Source of the DNA: Chryseobacterium polytrichastri
GTDB lineage: Bacteria > Bacteroidota > Bacteroidia > Flavobacteriales > Weeksellaceae
Direction of reading: 5' to 3'
Assembly: GCF_900142445.1 (NCBI RefSeq)
Contig: NZ_FRAV01000015.1
Coordinates: forward strand, 48,552 to 112,551
DNA: 64,000 nucleotides
Below the pieces are notes generated by a model. It saw only the letters and a program-made list of their open reading frames with translations. It made no database searches and had not been told where the DNA came from. Positions 35,363 to 43,496 of this stretch are shown piece after piece (positions within the stretch are counted from its first letter, which is position 1; every line of letters begins with the position of its first letter). Position numbers and translations under genes: made by a program.

Positions 35363-37216
35363 ATGAAAACAAAACTATTTTCTCTTGCTGTCATTATGAG
35401 TAGTTTTTTCAACGCTCAGACAAAAAAAGTTCTTTTTATTGGGATCGATGGATGCCGTGCGGATGTGATGATGTCATCCAACATTCCTAACATTCAGAAT
35501 CTGGTTTCAAAATCAATCTATTCTATAGATGGACTTTGCGCAGCAACAACCTGGAGCGGAAACGGCTGGAGTACAATGCTTACAGGCGTTTGGCATACCA
35601 AACACAATATTCAGGACAATAGTTTCACCAACCCGAACTATGTAAATTACCCTGATTTTTTAACCAGAGCAGAAACGTATAATTCAAACCTAAGAACAAT
35701 TTCTTTAGCGAGCTGGGCTCCAATCAATGATCAAATTGTTCAGAATGCAGATGTTCAGAGCAACTTCACTTCCGATGTAGCGGTTAAAAATGCAGCAATT
35801 AGTGCTTTACAGACCGATAATCCGGATATCTTATTTATTGATTTTGATGATGTAGATCACGCAGGACATTCTTACGGTTTCGCTTCGTCTGTTCCTCAAT
35901 ATGTTTCCGCTATTCAACAAACAGATGCTTATGTTGGAGAAATTGTAAATGCAATGAAAAACAGAGCTACTTATAATAACGAAGACTGGCTAGTTGTTTT
36001 AACAACCGATCATGGAGCCGTTCAAAGTGCTCATGGTGGAGGTAATCTTTCAGAAAGGAATATTTTTACGATCTATTCTAACCCTAATTTCATTCCTCAG
36101 CAAATCAGCAAAACGATTCTTGAATCTAATAAAACCTTCAATCAACTTAATTTTCCTGCAGGAACGTATGCAAAACCCACAAATCAGGCTCCTTTCAACT
36201 TTGGAGCCACTCAGGATTTCACCATTGAGTTTTGGGTAAAACCTAATGCAAGCTTTTCAAGCGATCCGGTAATGATTGGTAACAAAAACTGGGCAAACGG
36301 TAAAAATAAAGGGGTTATCATCTCGGGATATTCTGGGCAAACCTATAAAATAAATATTGGTGATGGAACCAATAGAATAGATCTTGTAGGAGGAAAAATG
36401 GAAACCAATCAATGGAAACATATTGCCGTAAGCTTCGACAGAGATGGCCTTGTGACTTTATATGAAGACGGAGTTCCTGTAACTTTTGCCAAAATGAATA
36501 CCATTGGAAATATTGATTCCGGGCTTCCTTTCACAATCAATCAGGACGGAACGAATGTTTACGGGCAAAATTTAACCGCTTCTTACAAGGATATCAGGGT
36601 TTGGAAATCGGCTCTTCCTAATGACGTTTTGGTAAATTGGGCGAATGAAAATATCACACCTTCACATCCGTATTATGCTCAGTTATTAGCCAACTGGAAA
36701 TGCGATGAAACTTCAGGAAATACACTTGTTGATTCGAGCCCGAACAATAATAACGCTTCAGTTACAGGCTCTCCGACTCGTAACGCGGGAACTGTCAATA
36801 ATTTTAAGATTTTCAATTATCTATCTACCACCAGAGAAACAGATCATTTACCAACTGTTTTAAACTGGATGTGTATTCCGGTTCAGGCTTCTTGGGGAAT
36901 TGATGGAGTGAATAGAATTCCGCTATGTTCTAATGGAACTTTATCCACCAAAGAACTTGAAACCTCAGCAAATGATTTCACAATTTATCCAAATCCCGCA
37001 AATCAGGAAATCAATGTAAAGTTCAAATCAGACGAAAGAGAGGTAAAAGTAGACCTTATTGATGCTAAAGGAAGTATTGTATCAACTCAAAAAATCAGTT
37101 CTTCAAAAGGATTTTATAATGAGAAGATTAATATTACTAACCTTTCAACAGGATTTTACTTCATTAAAATAACAGGAAATAAAAAATCGCTTTCAAAAAC
37201 ATTTATCAAAAAATAG
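35363..37216 (+). CDS. secreted type I phosphodiesterase/phosphatase with LamG and T9SS domains
   Basis: 617 aa. Signal peptide to about residue 19 (FFNAQ). An alkaline phosphatase-superfamily domain begins with metal ligand Asp29 in IGIDGCRAD, a Thr-rich nucleophile region CAATTWSGNGWSTMLTG (Thr62/63), DVDHAGHSYG (about 160-170) and TTDHGAVQSAHGG (about 213-226). A LamG/concanavalin-like domain (about 259-470) is inserted before the last piece of the phosphatase fold (TTRETDHLPTVLNWM). Residues 539-617 are a T9SS type A sorting domain (YPNPANQEINVKF, GFYFIKI). It should act outside the cell on phosphodiesters, possibly freeing phosphonate head groups for the adjacent uptake system. Confidence 0.88.
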   Translation: MKTKLFSLAVIMSSFFNAQTKKVLFIGIDGCRADVMMSSNIPNIQNLVSKSIYSIDGLCAATTWSGNGWSTMLTGVWHTKHNIQDNSFTNPNYVNYPDFLTRAETYNSNLRTISLASWAPINDQIVQNADVQSNFTSDVAVKNAAISALQTDNPDILFIDFDDVDHAGHSYGFASSVPQYVSAIQQTDAYVGEIVNAMKNRATYNNEDWLVVLTTDHGAVQSAHGGGNLSERNIFTIYSNPNFIPQQISKTILESNKTFNQLNFPAGTYAKPTNQAPFNFGATQDFTIEFWVKPNASFSSDPVMIGNKNWANGKNKGVIISGYSGQTYKINIGDGTNRIDLVGGKMETNQWKHIAVSFDRDGLVTLYEDGVPVTFAKMNTIGNIDSGLPFTINQDGTNVYGQNLTASYKDIRVWKSALPNDVLVNWANENITPSHPYYAQLLANWKCDETSGNTLVDSSPNNNNASVTGSPTRNAGTVNNFKIFNYLSTTRETDHLPTVLNWMCIPVQASWGIDGVNRIPLCSNGTLSTKELETSANDFTIYPNPANQEINVKFKSDEREVKVDLIDAKGSIVSTQKISSSKGFYNEKINITNLSTGFYFIKITGNKKSLSKTFIKK

Positions 37217-37261
37217 AAAAAAGAAATTTTTCAGTACATATCATTAGTAGATTTAATTTTT

Positions 37262-37308
37262 GATATTAGAATGAGGATAGTTTTATCCAAGTTCTAATAT
37301 CTTTTTTT
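37262..37308 (+). terminator. intrinsic terminator of the secreted phosphatase gene
   Basis: GATATTAGAA (37262-37271) pairs exactly with 37292-37301; a nested GGATA/TATCC lies inside; seven T follow. It lies 46 bases after the stop. Confidence 0.8.
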
Positions 37309-37507
37309 ATTTGTAAAGAACCTTTTCAAACTATTCTGAGCAAAAGACAATAACGAGAATATTCTTCTTTCGAAATAAAGAAGTAAAATTAATTAAGAAA
37401 ATTAGTTTCTAATAATGGGTAATTAGATTAAACTCATCTTAGGAATGGGATACTATTATAATAAGATAACAAAGTGAAAATATACTTTTTACGAACTATC
37501 TCAAAAT

Positions 37508-37542
37508 AAAAAACCCTCCGTAATAAAATTACAGAGGGTTTT
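37508..37542 (-). terminator. intrinsic terminator of the tRNA cluster
   Basis: On the - strand a stem of about 15 bp (AAAACCCTCTGTAAT with its near-exact complement) is followed by TTTTTTATTTT. It begins two bases past the last tRNA. Confidence 0.85.
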
Positions 37543-37544
37543 AG

Positions 37545-37628
37545 TACCCCGGGCGGGACTTGAACCCGCACGTTCTTACGAACACAGGATTTTAAGTCCT
37601 GCGTGTCTACCAGTTCCACCACCAGGGC
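37545..37628 (-). tRNA. tRNA-Leu(UAA)
   Basis: 84-base class II tRNA with 5' GCCCTGG, D-arm, anticodon loop CTTAAAA (anticodon UAA), a long variable arm and the GGTTCAAGTCC T-loop. The first acceptor pair is G-U as written. CCA is not encoded. It is the last gene of a three-tRNA transcript. Confidence 0.93.
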
Positions 37629-37634
37629 ATGGAG

Positions 37635-37710
37635 TGGAGCGAAAAACGGGATTCGAACCCGCGACCCCAACCTTGGCAAGGTTGTGCTCTACCAGCTGAG
37701 CTATTTTCGC
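37635..37710 (-). tRNA. tRNA-Gly(GCC)
   Basis: 76 bases including an encoded CCA (37635-37637). Acceptor GCGAAAA pairs with TTTTCGC, discriminator U; the anticodon loop reads TTGCCAA, anticodon GCC; the T-arm GGGTTCGAATCCC is standard. Middle gene of the cluster. Confidence 0.95.
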
Positions 37711-37718
37711 AAAACCTG

Positions 37719-37800
37719 TGCGGATGAAGGGACTCGAACCCCCACGCCTCACGGCACCAGATCCTAAGTCTGGCGTGGCTACCAATTACACCACATCCGC
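37719..37800 (-). tRNA. tRNA-Leu(UAG)
   Basis: 82-base class II tRNA. Acceptor GCGGATG pairs with CATCCGC; anticodon loop CTTAGGA gives anticodon UAG; a long variable arm (TGCCGTGAGGCG) and a GGTTCGAGTCC T-loop follow. CCA is not encoded. It is the promoter-proximal gene. Confidence 0.94.
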
Positions 37801-37851
37801 ATTGTTTTGTTAAGTTATATTTTTAAAGAGCTTGTATCGTTTTTGTGAGTG

Positions 37852-37882
37852 CAAATATAGGACATTTTCTTTTACTTCCAAA
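37852..37882 (-). promoter_or_regulatory. consensus promoter of the tRNA cluster
   Basis: On the - strand TTTG (37882-37879), a 19-base spacer and TATATTTG (37859-37852) match the Bacteroidota housekeeping promoter exactly. Transcription would begin near 37845, about 45 bases before tRNA-Leu(UAG). Confidence 0.88.
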
Positions 37883-37979
37883 CTTTTCACAAAAAAAAAT
37901 TAAAATATTTTAATTTTTTTTCTCTCGTAGCCTTTATTACGATTCATTTTCTTACTTTTACATCGTTAATATTTACGAT

Positions 37980-38357
37980 ATGGAATTACAAGGAACGGTA
38001 AAGAAACTTTTTGATGCTCAGACATTTGCGAGCGGGTTTCAAAAAAGAGAAATGGTTATTTTAACCCAAGAACAGTATCCACAACCAATAAACATAGAAT
38101 TTTTATCTGATAAGATAAATTTACTTGATAATATTAGAGAAGGAGAAAATGTAAAGGTGGGAATCAACATCAGAGGAAGAGAATGGACTTCTCCTCAAGG
38201 TGAAACTAAATATTTCAACTCTATTACAGGTTGGAAAATTGAGAAAGTTATGGACAACGGTTCTGAACCTACTCAAGCTTCCCCATCACAATCTGCATCT
38301 CCGGTTTCTAATGAGAATCCATTTGCTGGAGACGAAGACGATGATTTACCTTTTTAA
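37980..38357 (+). CDS. DUF3127 protein, SSB-like OB fold with acidic tail
   Basis: 125 aa. Residues 1-85 look like a small OB-fold (ELQGTVKKLF, KREMVILT, INIEFLSDK, VGINIRGREW, FNSITGWKIE), as in the DUF3127 family of Bacteroidota. A Ser/Pro/Gln-rich linker then ends in DEDDDLPF, the same kind of acidic tip that single-strand DNA-binding proteins use to recruit partners. Function is not established; single-strand nucleic-acid binding is inferred from the architecture. The gene is divergent from the tRNA cluster. Confidence 0.83.
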   Translation: MELQGTVKKLFDAQTFASGFQKREMVILTQEQYPQPINIEFLSDKINLLDNIREGENVKVGINIRGREWTSPQGETKYFNSITGWKIEKVMDNGSEPTQASPSQSASPVSNENPFAGDEDDDLPF

Positions 38358-38380
38358 TTAAAAGACAACGATCAAATATA

Positions 38381-38411
38381 AATCCTGCTTTATTCAAGTA
38401 GGATTTTTTTT
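38381..38411 (+). terminator. terminator of the DUF3127 gene
   Basis: AATCCTGC (38381-38388) pairs with GTAGGATT (38398-38405) with one mismatch and is followed by a run of eight T starting at 38404. It lies just before aat, which must then have its own promoter or depend on read-through. Confidence 0.65.
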
Positions 38412-38419
38412 CACAAAAA

Positions 38420-39073
38420 ATGGTTCGATTAGACGAAAACGAGATTTCATTTCCCGACCCTGCTCTGTACGATGGTCATGACGGAATTATTGCGTTTGGT
38501 GGAGATTTATCTATCGAACGTATCTGGTTTGCCTACCAGCTGGGAATTTTCCCTTGGTATAATCCCGATGAGGAAATTCTTTGGTGGTGCCCCGATCCGA
38601 GGTTTGTGTTATTTCCTGAAGAGTTGAAAGTATCAAAATCGATGCGAAAAATATTGAATCGAAATGTTTTCACTTTCACAGAAAATCAAAATTTCAGAGG
38701 AGTTATTAAAGGCTGTCAGGAAATAAGCAGAAAAGGACAATCCGGAACCTGGCTTTCGAACGAGCTTATGGAGTCTTTTATTCAACTTCACGAATACGGA
38801 TTGGCCAAAAGTGTTGAAGTTTGGCAAGATGGAGAACTGGTTGGCGGATTTTATGGGTTGCAAATTGGAAATGTATTTTGCGGAGAAAGTATGTTTGCAA
38901 AAGTAAGCAATGCCTCAAAAGCAGGATTCATTCATTTTGTTGAAAGTAATAAAAACAACCTTGAACTCATTGACTGCCAATCTCACACAGAACACTTGGA
39001 AAGCTTGGGTGCCTGCATGATTCCTAAAAAAGAATTTTTAAAAATTTTACACGAAAACAATGAACGCAGATAA
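38420..39073 (+). CDS. aat: leucyl/phenylalanyl-tRNA--protein transferase
   Basis: 217 aa cytoplasmic enzyme of the N-degron pathway: it adds Leu or Phe from aminoacyl-tRNA to proteins with N-terminal Lys or Arg, marking them for ClpAP-type degradation. Visible family motifs are FPWYNPDEEILWWCPDPRFVLFP, GTWLSNELMESFIQLHEYGLAKSVE in part, GGFYGLQIGNVFCGESMF and LIDCQSHTEHLESLGA. The length is close to the E. coli enzyme. Its 3' end overlaps the next gene by 14 bases. Confidence 0.94.
   Translation: MVRLDENEISFPDPALYDGHDGIIAFGGDLSIERIWFAYQLGIFPWYNPDEEILWWCPDPRFVLFPEELKVSKSMRKILNRNVFTFTENQNFRGVIKGCQEISRKGQSGTWLSNELMESFIQLHEYGLAKSVEVWQDGELVGGFYGLQIGNVFCGESMFAKVSNASKAGFIHFVESNKNNLELIDCQSHTEHLESLGACMIPKKEFLKILHENNERR
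38950..38952. other. site note: overlap region downstream is coupled aat-EamA
   Basis: Kept only as a pointer: the functional overlap of the two genes is at 39060-39073, where the transporter's ATG precedes the aat stop, suggesting translational coupling. Confidence 0.2.
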
Positions 39074-39944
39074 AGAAAAATGGATTCTTTTAGCCATATT
39101 GAGCCTTATTTGGGGATCTTCTTTTATTTTGATTAAAAAGTCTTTAGATCACTTCAATCCCTTTCAGGTAGGAGCTTTAAGAGTTCTTATTGCAGGAATT
39201 GTTTTAATGCCAATTGCCTTATCTAAATATAAATCATTTCCAAAGAAGCATTTAAAATGGCTTATTTTAGCAGCATTCACGGGAAGCTTTATTCCTATGT
39301 TCCTATTTCCCATCGCAGAAAAGGAAATTACCAGCAGCATTGCAGGAATCATCAACTCTATGATGCCTATTTTCGTGATTATTGTGGGCGCTCTCGTGTG
39401 GAAGTTCGAAACTACAAAACAGCAGCTAATTGGCGTTTTTATTAGCTTTACAGGGGTTTGTATATTAGCTTTCGGAGGAGATGACAATAGCGCTTTTAAG
39501 TTTATTCCTATCCTATTGTTGTTATTAGCAACTTTATGTTACGCCGTGAGCACAACAACAGTAAAGTCTAAACTCATGGAAGTTTCTTCTACTGTGCTAT
39601 CTGCTTTTGTATTCTCATTTGTATTATTTATCCCGTCATTACTCGCTTTAACCTTTACAGGATTCTTTTCTACATTCAGCTTTTCTAAGGATACTATGAC
39701 AGGGTTGATGTTTGTAAGCCTATTATCGATTTTCGGAACAGGGCTCGCCATGATGATGAATTATAGATTACTGAAAGTATCTACTCCACTGTTTGCATCA
39801 ACAGTTACTTTGTTAATGCCTATTGTCGCAATTATCTGGGGTATTTTAGACGGCGAAAAACTAACCATCTTACAATTTGTAGGTGCAAGTATCATTATCG
39901 CCGGATTAATCTTTTTAAGAGCAAAACCTGCCATAAAAAAATAA
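39060..39944 (+). CDS. EamA/DMT-family transporter
   Basis: 294 aa inner-membrane protein with ten hydrophobic segments arranged as two EamA halves (about residues 8-140 and 150-290). The first half has SLIWGSSFILIKKSL, a usual EamA entry motif; the second half has TLLMPIVAIIWGILDGEKL. Such drug/metabolite exporters usually move amino acids, nucleobases or similar small molecules; the substrate here cannot be told. It begins inside the aat gene (14-base overlap). Confidence 0.9.
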   Translation: MNADKEKWILLAILSLIWGSSFILIKKSLDHFNPFQVGALRVLIAGIVLMPIALSKYKSFPKKHLKWLILAAFTGSFIPMFLFPIAEKEITSSIAGIINSMMPIFVIIVGALVWKFETTKQQLIGVFISFTGVCILAFGGDDNSAFKFIPILLLLLATLCYAVSTTTVKSKLMEVSSTVLSAFVFSFVLFIPSLLALTFTGFFSTFSFSKDTMTGLMFVSLLSIFGTGLAMMMNYRLLKVSTPLFASTVTLLMPIVAIIWGILDGEKLTILQFVGASIIIAGLIFLRAKPAIKK

Positions 39945-39971
39945 ATCCCGCATTACTGCAGGATTTACTCT
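39943..39971. terminator. terminator hairpin between convergent genes
   Basis: AAATCCCGC (39943-39951) pairs with GCAGGATTT (39958-39966) with one mismatch, directly at the transporter's stop and before the convergent TPR gene's 3' end. The T-run is short, so strength is uncertain. Confidence 0.5.
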
Positions 39972-39986
39972 TTTATTTAAGATAAA

Positions 39987-41390
39987 TTAATTTTTCTTTC
40001 TCACTTTAGCTTTCGCCTTTTTCACCTCATCTTTAATGTAAGGATACTTTTTCTGCATATCCGGTGCAAGCGTTGGATCTAAGCTTAATGCCAATTGAAG
40101 AGATTCAATACCTTTTTCTTGATTTTTAAGGTTGAAATAACAGTTGCTTAACTGATAATACAATTCTGCTCTGTTGTGTGATATTACAGCAGCATTTAAA
40201 AGCGTAACCGTTTCGTCATATTCTCCCAAAAGCATCAATACTTCTGAATAAGCATACCAGTTATAAAATCTTGAAGGCTCTGCTTCAACCAGCTTTTTCA
40301 AACAAGCAAGACTTTCTTCAAACTTTCCGGAATCAATAAATAAGAATGCTAATCTTTTTTGATAGTCAAGATTATTTTCATTCAGATTAGTCGCCTCCTG
40401 TGCAAAATGTAAAGCCTCCGGCATTCCGCCCATTTCTTCATATAAATACGACTGCTCCATCATCGAAAGATAAAACTGAGGGTCTTCTCTCAATGATCTC
40501 TGGAATGAATTCAAAGCCATAACCGGTTGTTTTAATGCTTTATAGCACAAACCAATTTTATAAAACGTAAACGCCTTTGTATATTCCAACTCAAGCATTT
40601 CTTCATAAATTTCAATTGATTTTTTATATTGACCCAGCGCTTCATAACAAGCTGCTTTATTAGCATACACTCCAACTGCAGTTGAGTTAATGGCCAATAA
40701 ATAATCAAATCCTTTTATCGCTTCTTCGTAATTTTTTCTGTTGAAATAAAACTGCCCATATTCATACCAAGCGGTTTCAGAATACGCAAAATCATCTAAA
40801 TATTCATTAAGAAAGGCAATTGCCTCCTCACTCTTATTCAAATCGCTAAAGCAAATCATGGCATTCTCCAAAGGATATTCATCCGTTGGATCTTCTTTCA
40901 ATGCTTTTTTGTAGTGTTTAAGAGCGTTAAAAGGATCTCCCAAGTTCACATATTCATCCGCAATAAAATTGTGAAGAAAATTTTCTTCTTCTTTTAACTC
41001 TAATGCTTTTTTACAGATGTCAATGGATCTTTTAGGGTTTCCTAAATTCGAATAATACTTCGCATAGCAAACCAAAAAGTCTGTATTCTCCATAGATGAA
41101 GCCTTCAACTCATCGATAAGCTCTTTTGCAGCATTATACTCTTCCCATTCTAAAAGAACTTCAAGTTTTTTAATCTTGATGTCCAAAGAATTAGGATGAA
41201 GTTTAAGACCATAATTTACTGCATTATCTGCATAATTAAAGTCACCCAACTCCAGATAATGAACAATGATATCCTCCAACTCTTCTGTATCAAAGTAGAA
41301 TTCGTCATTATTTTCCATCATTTCTTCGAACTTTTTCACAAGTTCATTTCCAAAATATTCTTCCAATAGAGTGTCATATCGTCGGCCCAA
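39987..41390 (-). CDS. tetratricopeptide repeat protein
   Basis: 467 aa with no signal peptide. From about residue 60 to 450 it consists of about eleven TPR-like helix pairs (for example YEEAIKGFDYLLAINSTAVGVYANKAACYEALGQYKKSIEIY). The acidic N-terminus (DTLLEEYFGNELVKKFEEMMENNDEFYFD) precedes them and a basic tail (KAKAKVRKKN) ends it. TPR proteins scaffold complexes; no partner is evident. It stands alone between two gaps. Confidence 0.88.
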   Translation of the reverse strand: MGRRYDTLLEEYFGNELVKKFEEMMENNDEFYFDTEELEDIIVHYLELGDFNYADNAVNYGLKLHPNSLDIKIKKLEVLLEWEEYNAAKELIDELKASSMENTDFLVCYAKYYSNLGNPKRSIDICKKALELKEEENFLHNFIADEYVNLGDPFNALKHYKKALKEDPTDEYPLENAMICFSDLNKSEEAIAFLNEYLDDFAYSETAWYEYGQFYFNRKNYEEAIKGFDYLLAINSTAVGVYANKAACYEALGQYKKSIEIYEEMLELEYTKAFTFYKIGLCYKALKQPVMALNSFQRSLREDPQFYLSMMEQSYLYEEMGGMPEALHFAQEATNLNENNLDYQKRLAFLFIDSGKFEESLACLKKLVEAEPSRFYNWYAYSEVLMLLGEYDETVTLLNAAVISHNRAELYYQLSNCYFNLKNQEKGIESLQLALSLDPTLAPDMQKKYPYIKDEVKKAKAKVRKKN

Positions 41391-41577
41391 CGTCTGAATT
41401 TACTTGCAAACATCGACAAACTTCTTAAATTAATATTACTTCTGAAATTTACTATTTCAAAATGTATGCAAAGTTGCAATTTTTTTTTGACATACATTAT
41501 TCGTTAATTTCTATCCTAAAGATAGTGAAAAGAATACGAAAGTGAAAGAATTGTGGATAAATAAATAGGAGTTATTA

Positions 41578-42549
41578 TTAAATTAATATGACCAACCTCT
41601 TTCTGCTACTGATTTCATGCTGCCAAACCGTTCCAATATCTTTGAGATGTACCGTTTCTGTTTCTATTTCCAGTTTATTATTTGCTGCTGCCTGAAACAT
41701 TTCGGGAATAATTTCTGTTAACAACAGTTTAAATTCGTCAGGAGTCCAGCTTCCTAATCCTGAACCTGAGATCTGAATGTCTGTTCCTCTTAAAATTTGC
41801 GATGACAGCTGGATTGTATCTCCGCTCATTCCTCCTACTGAAACCAATCTTGTTTTGTGGGAAAATGTTCCGTCTCCTTTTAAAGCTGATAGCAGAAGCT
41901 CTACAGAACGTCCCCAAACATAATCCAACACAACATCAATTGGGGTTTCGCTGTGGATATCTTTTATTTTTTGTTTAAAATCTTCGTCATTCAATTGCAA
42001 AGAGACAACTTCATCCGCTCCAAGATCATAAAGAGAGGCCAATACTTCCTCATTTCTTCCGGTAACAATTACTTTTTTGGCGCCGTATAATTTAGCAACC
42101 TGAATGGCCACTTTCCCTGTAACCCCCGTCGCTCCATTAATTAAAACAGTTTCTCCCGGTTTTAGTTTTGTTTTGAATTTAAGCCCCATGGCAGATCCCA
42201 TCACCGCATTGGGCAAAGCGGCAGCGGTAGGAAAATCAAGACTATCAGGAATGGGAACAATAAACTTTTTATCTGCGACAGCTTTTTCTGCTACGGTTCC
42301 TTTTTTACTGAAAAAATACACTTTATCTCCATTTTCGAGCAATCCCACTCCATCACTCCCAATAAGTTTAGGCTGATGCACTTCATTTTCGGTTGAATAA
42401 TGGGTTCCGCTCGCTCTTGCTCTATCCAAATGTTTGATAGATGCTGCTTTTACGGAGATCAGTTGTTCGTTTTCAGAATTTACTACAGGATCAGAGAAAT
42501 CTGCATATTGTGGAATTCCACCTTTTTCAAATACTATTGCTGCTTTCAT
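41578..42549 (-). CDS. MDR-superfamily NAD(P)-dependent alcohol dehydrogenase/quinone oxidoreductase
   Basis: 323 aa. The N-terminal GroES-like domain lacks the cysteine ligands of zinc dehydrogenases, and the cofactor loop reads LINGATGVTGKVAIQVAK (about residues 137-155), like quinone oxidoreductases. GSDGVG and TAAALPNAVMGS are also typical. The substrate is unknown. It is 321 bases downstream of a Crp-family regulator on the same strand, a common pairing for regulator and detoxifying reductase. Confidence 0.87.
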   Translation of the reverse strand: MKAAIVFEKGGIPQYADFSDPVVNSENEQLISVKAASIKHLDRARASGTHYSTENEVHQPKLIGSDGVGLLENGDKVYFFSKKGTVAEKAVADKKFIVPIPDSLDFPTAAALPNAVMGSAMGLKFKTKLKPGETVLINGATGVTGKVAIQVAKLYGAKKVIVTGRNEEVLASLYDLGADEVVSLQLNDEDFKQKIKDIHSETPIDVVLDYVWGRSVELLLSALKGDGTFSHKTRLVSVGGMSGDTIQLSSQILRGTDIQISGSGLGSWTPDEFKLLLTEIIPEMFQAAANNKLEIETETVHLKDIGTVWQHEISSRKRLVILI

Positions 42550-42870
42550 TATGTTTAATTTTAATACAAATTTATTATGAAAGCGTTTAGGGAAGCAATA
42601 ACATTTGTTATGAGTTGAGATGGAAGTTAGATGCTTGGAGGTGGAAGATTTAGAAAATAACTTCTTTGTGTATTATTTTTAGAGGGCAAAGGCAAATAAA
42701 TTTGCTTCGCGAAGCTTGAAAACATCGCTTCATCAAATCAACTCGTTGATTCTTCTTTGCTTACTTAGATATGTTTTATTTTTAAATTAAAACTTTGCGT
42801 TTAAAAATGAAAAAGTTCTTTATTAATTCAATTATATGCAGTCGCAAAGAAACTTCCATCTTCCAGCCTT
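42550..42870. other. intergenic region occupied by palindromic repeats
   Basis: No gene is seen in 321 bases. GATGGAAGTT (42619-42628) and AACTTCCATC (42851-42860) form an outer 10 bp inverted repeat, and inside it lies repeat element C (42661-42800). Confidence 0.6.
42661..42800. repeat. palindromic intergenic repeat, divergent copy C
   Basis: It contains the self-complementary GCTTCGCGAAGC and the hairpin AATCAACTCGTTGATT, flanked by GGGCAAAGGCAAAT on one side and AAAACTTTGCGTTTAAA on the other. The flanks recall copies A and B, but the inner hairpins differ, so it is a relative rather than a copy. Confidence 0.6.
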
Positions 42871-43449
42871 TCAAAGCCTGTCTTTCAAAATCTTGCTTTT
42901 TATTCTGCTGAGATGCACAGTCGTAATTCCCAAATAGGACGCAATATAATGCTGGGGAACCCTTTTGATGATTTCGGGTTTCTGTTGACTAAGATCAATA
43001 TACCTCTGTTGTGGCGTATTTTTAATGAATGAGAAAAAGTGTTTCATATAATCGAACACCCTTTCAAAAACAGAATCCATAAACTTGCTCCTTAGCTCAG
43101 GGATTTCATAAATCTCTTCTAAAATATTATCCAGAGAAGTTTTATCAATTTGCCATAATACACAAGGCTCAATGGTCTCAAACGAAACCATGCTCGGTAA
43201 TCCTTTTCGGAAACTTTCAAGGGAAGAAAACATGGTATTTTCCATAAAAAACTGGAAGGTCACATCTTTTCCGTCGTTATTATACCAAGCTCTTACCATT
43301 CCTTTTTCAATAAAATAGGCATTCAATGAAATTTCATCTTCTTTGAGAAGAGTCGTTTTTGCCGGAACTTCCAAACGTTTGAAGCTGCTTGTAAATTTCT
43401 CACAAGTTTCTTTAGGAAAAGGGAATCTATTTTTTAGATGTTCAAACAT
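42871..43449 (-). CDS. Crp/Fnr-family transcriptional regulator
   Basis: 192 aa. Residues about 10-120 form a cyclic-nucleotide-binding-type domain (LLKEDEISLNAYFIEKGMVRAW, TFQFFMENTMFSSLESF) without the Arg-Ala phosphate-cassette residues needed for cAMP. The C-terminal winged helix (about 140-192) shows RVPQHYIASYLGITTVHLSRIKSK, a usual recognition helix. The signal is unknown. It is 47 bases downstream of glmM and upstream of the MDR dehydrogenase. Confidence 0.9.
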   Translation of the reverse strand: MFEHLKNRFPFPKETCEKFTSSFKRLEVPAKTTLLKEDEISLNAYFIEKGMVRAWYNNDGKDVTFQFFMENTMFSSLESFRKGLPSMVSFETIEPCVLWQIDKTSLDNILEEIYEIPELRSKFMDSVFERVFDYMKHFFSFIKNTPQQRYIDLSQQKPEIIKRVPQHYIASYLGITTVHLSRIKSKILKDRL

Positions 43450-43496
43450 GTTGTAAGCAAAAAGAACGGAACCAAAGCCCCGTTCTTGTTAATATA

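Larger units (their letters stand above)
37217..37544. other. intergenic region with two terminators
   Basis: No gene is seen. It holds the terminator of the phosphatase gene (37262-37308) and the - strand terminator of the tRNA cluster (37508-37542); the middle is AT-rich with nothing recognisable. Confidence 0.65.

Noticed and set aside
37434..37785. - strand reading frames over the tRNA cluster
   Set aside because: They translate tRNA sequences; the cloverleaf structures, anticodons, promoter and terminator account for the region.
38950..38952. Feature listed as a pointer within aat
   Set aside because: It marks no element of its own; the real gene overlap is at 39060-39073, so it should be ignored as an annotation.
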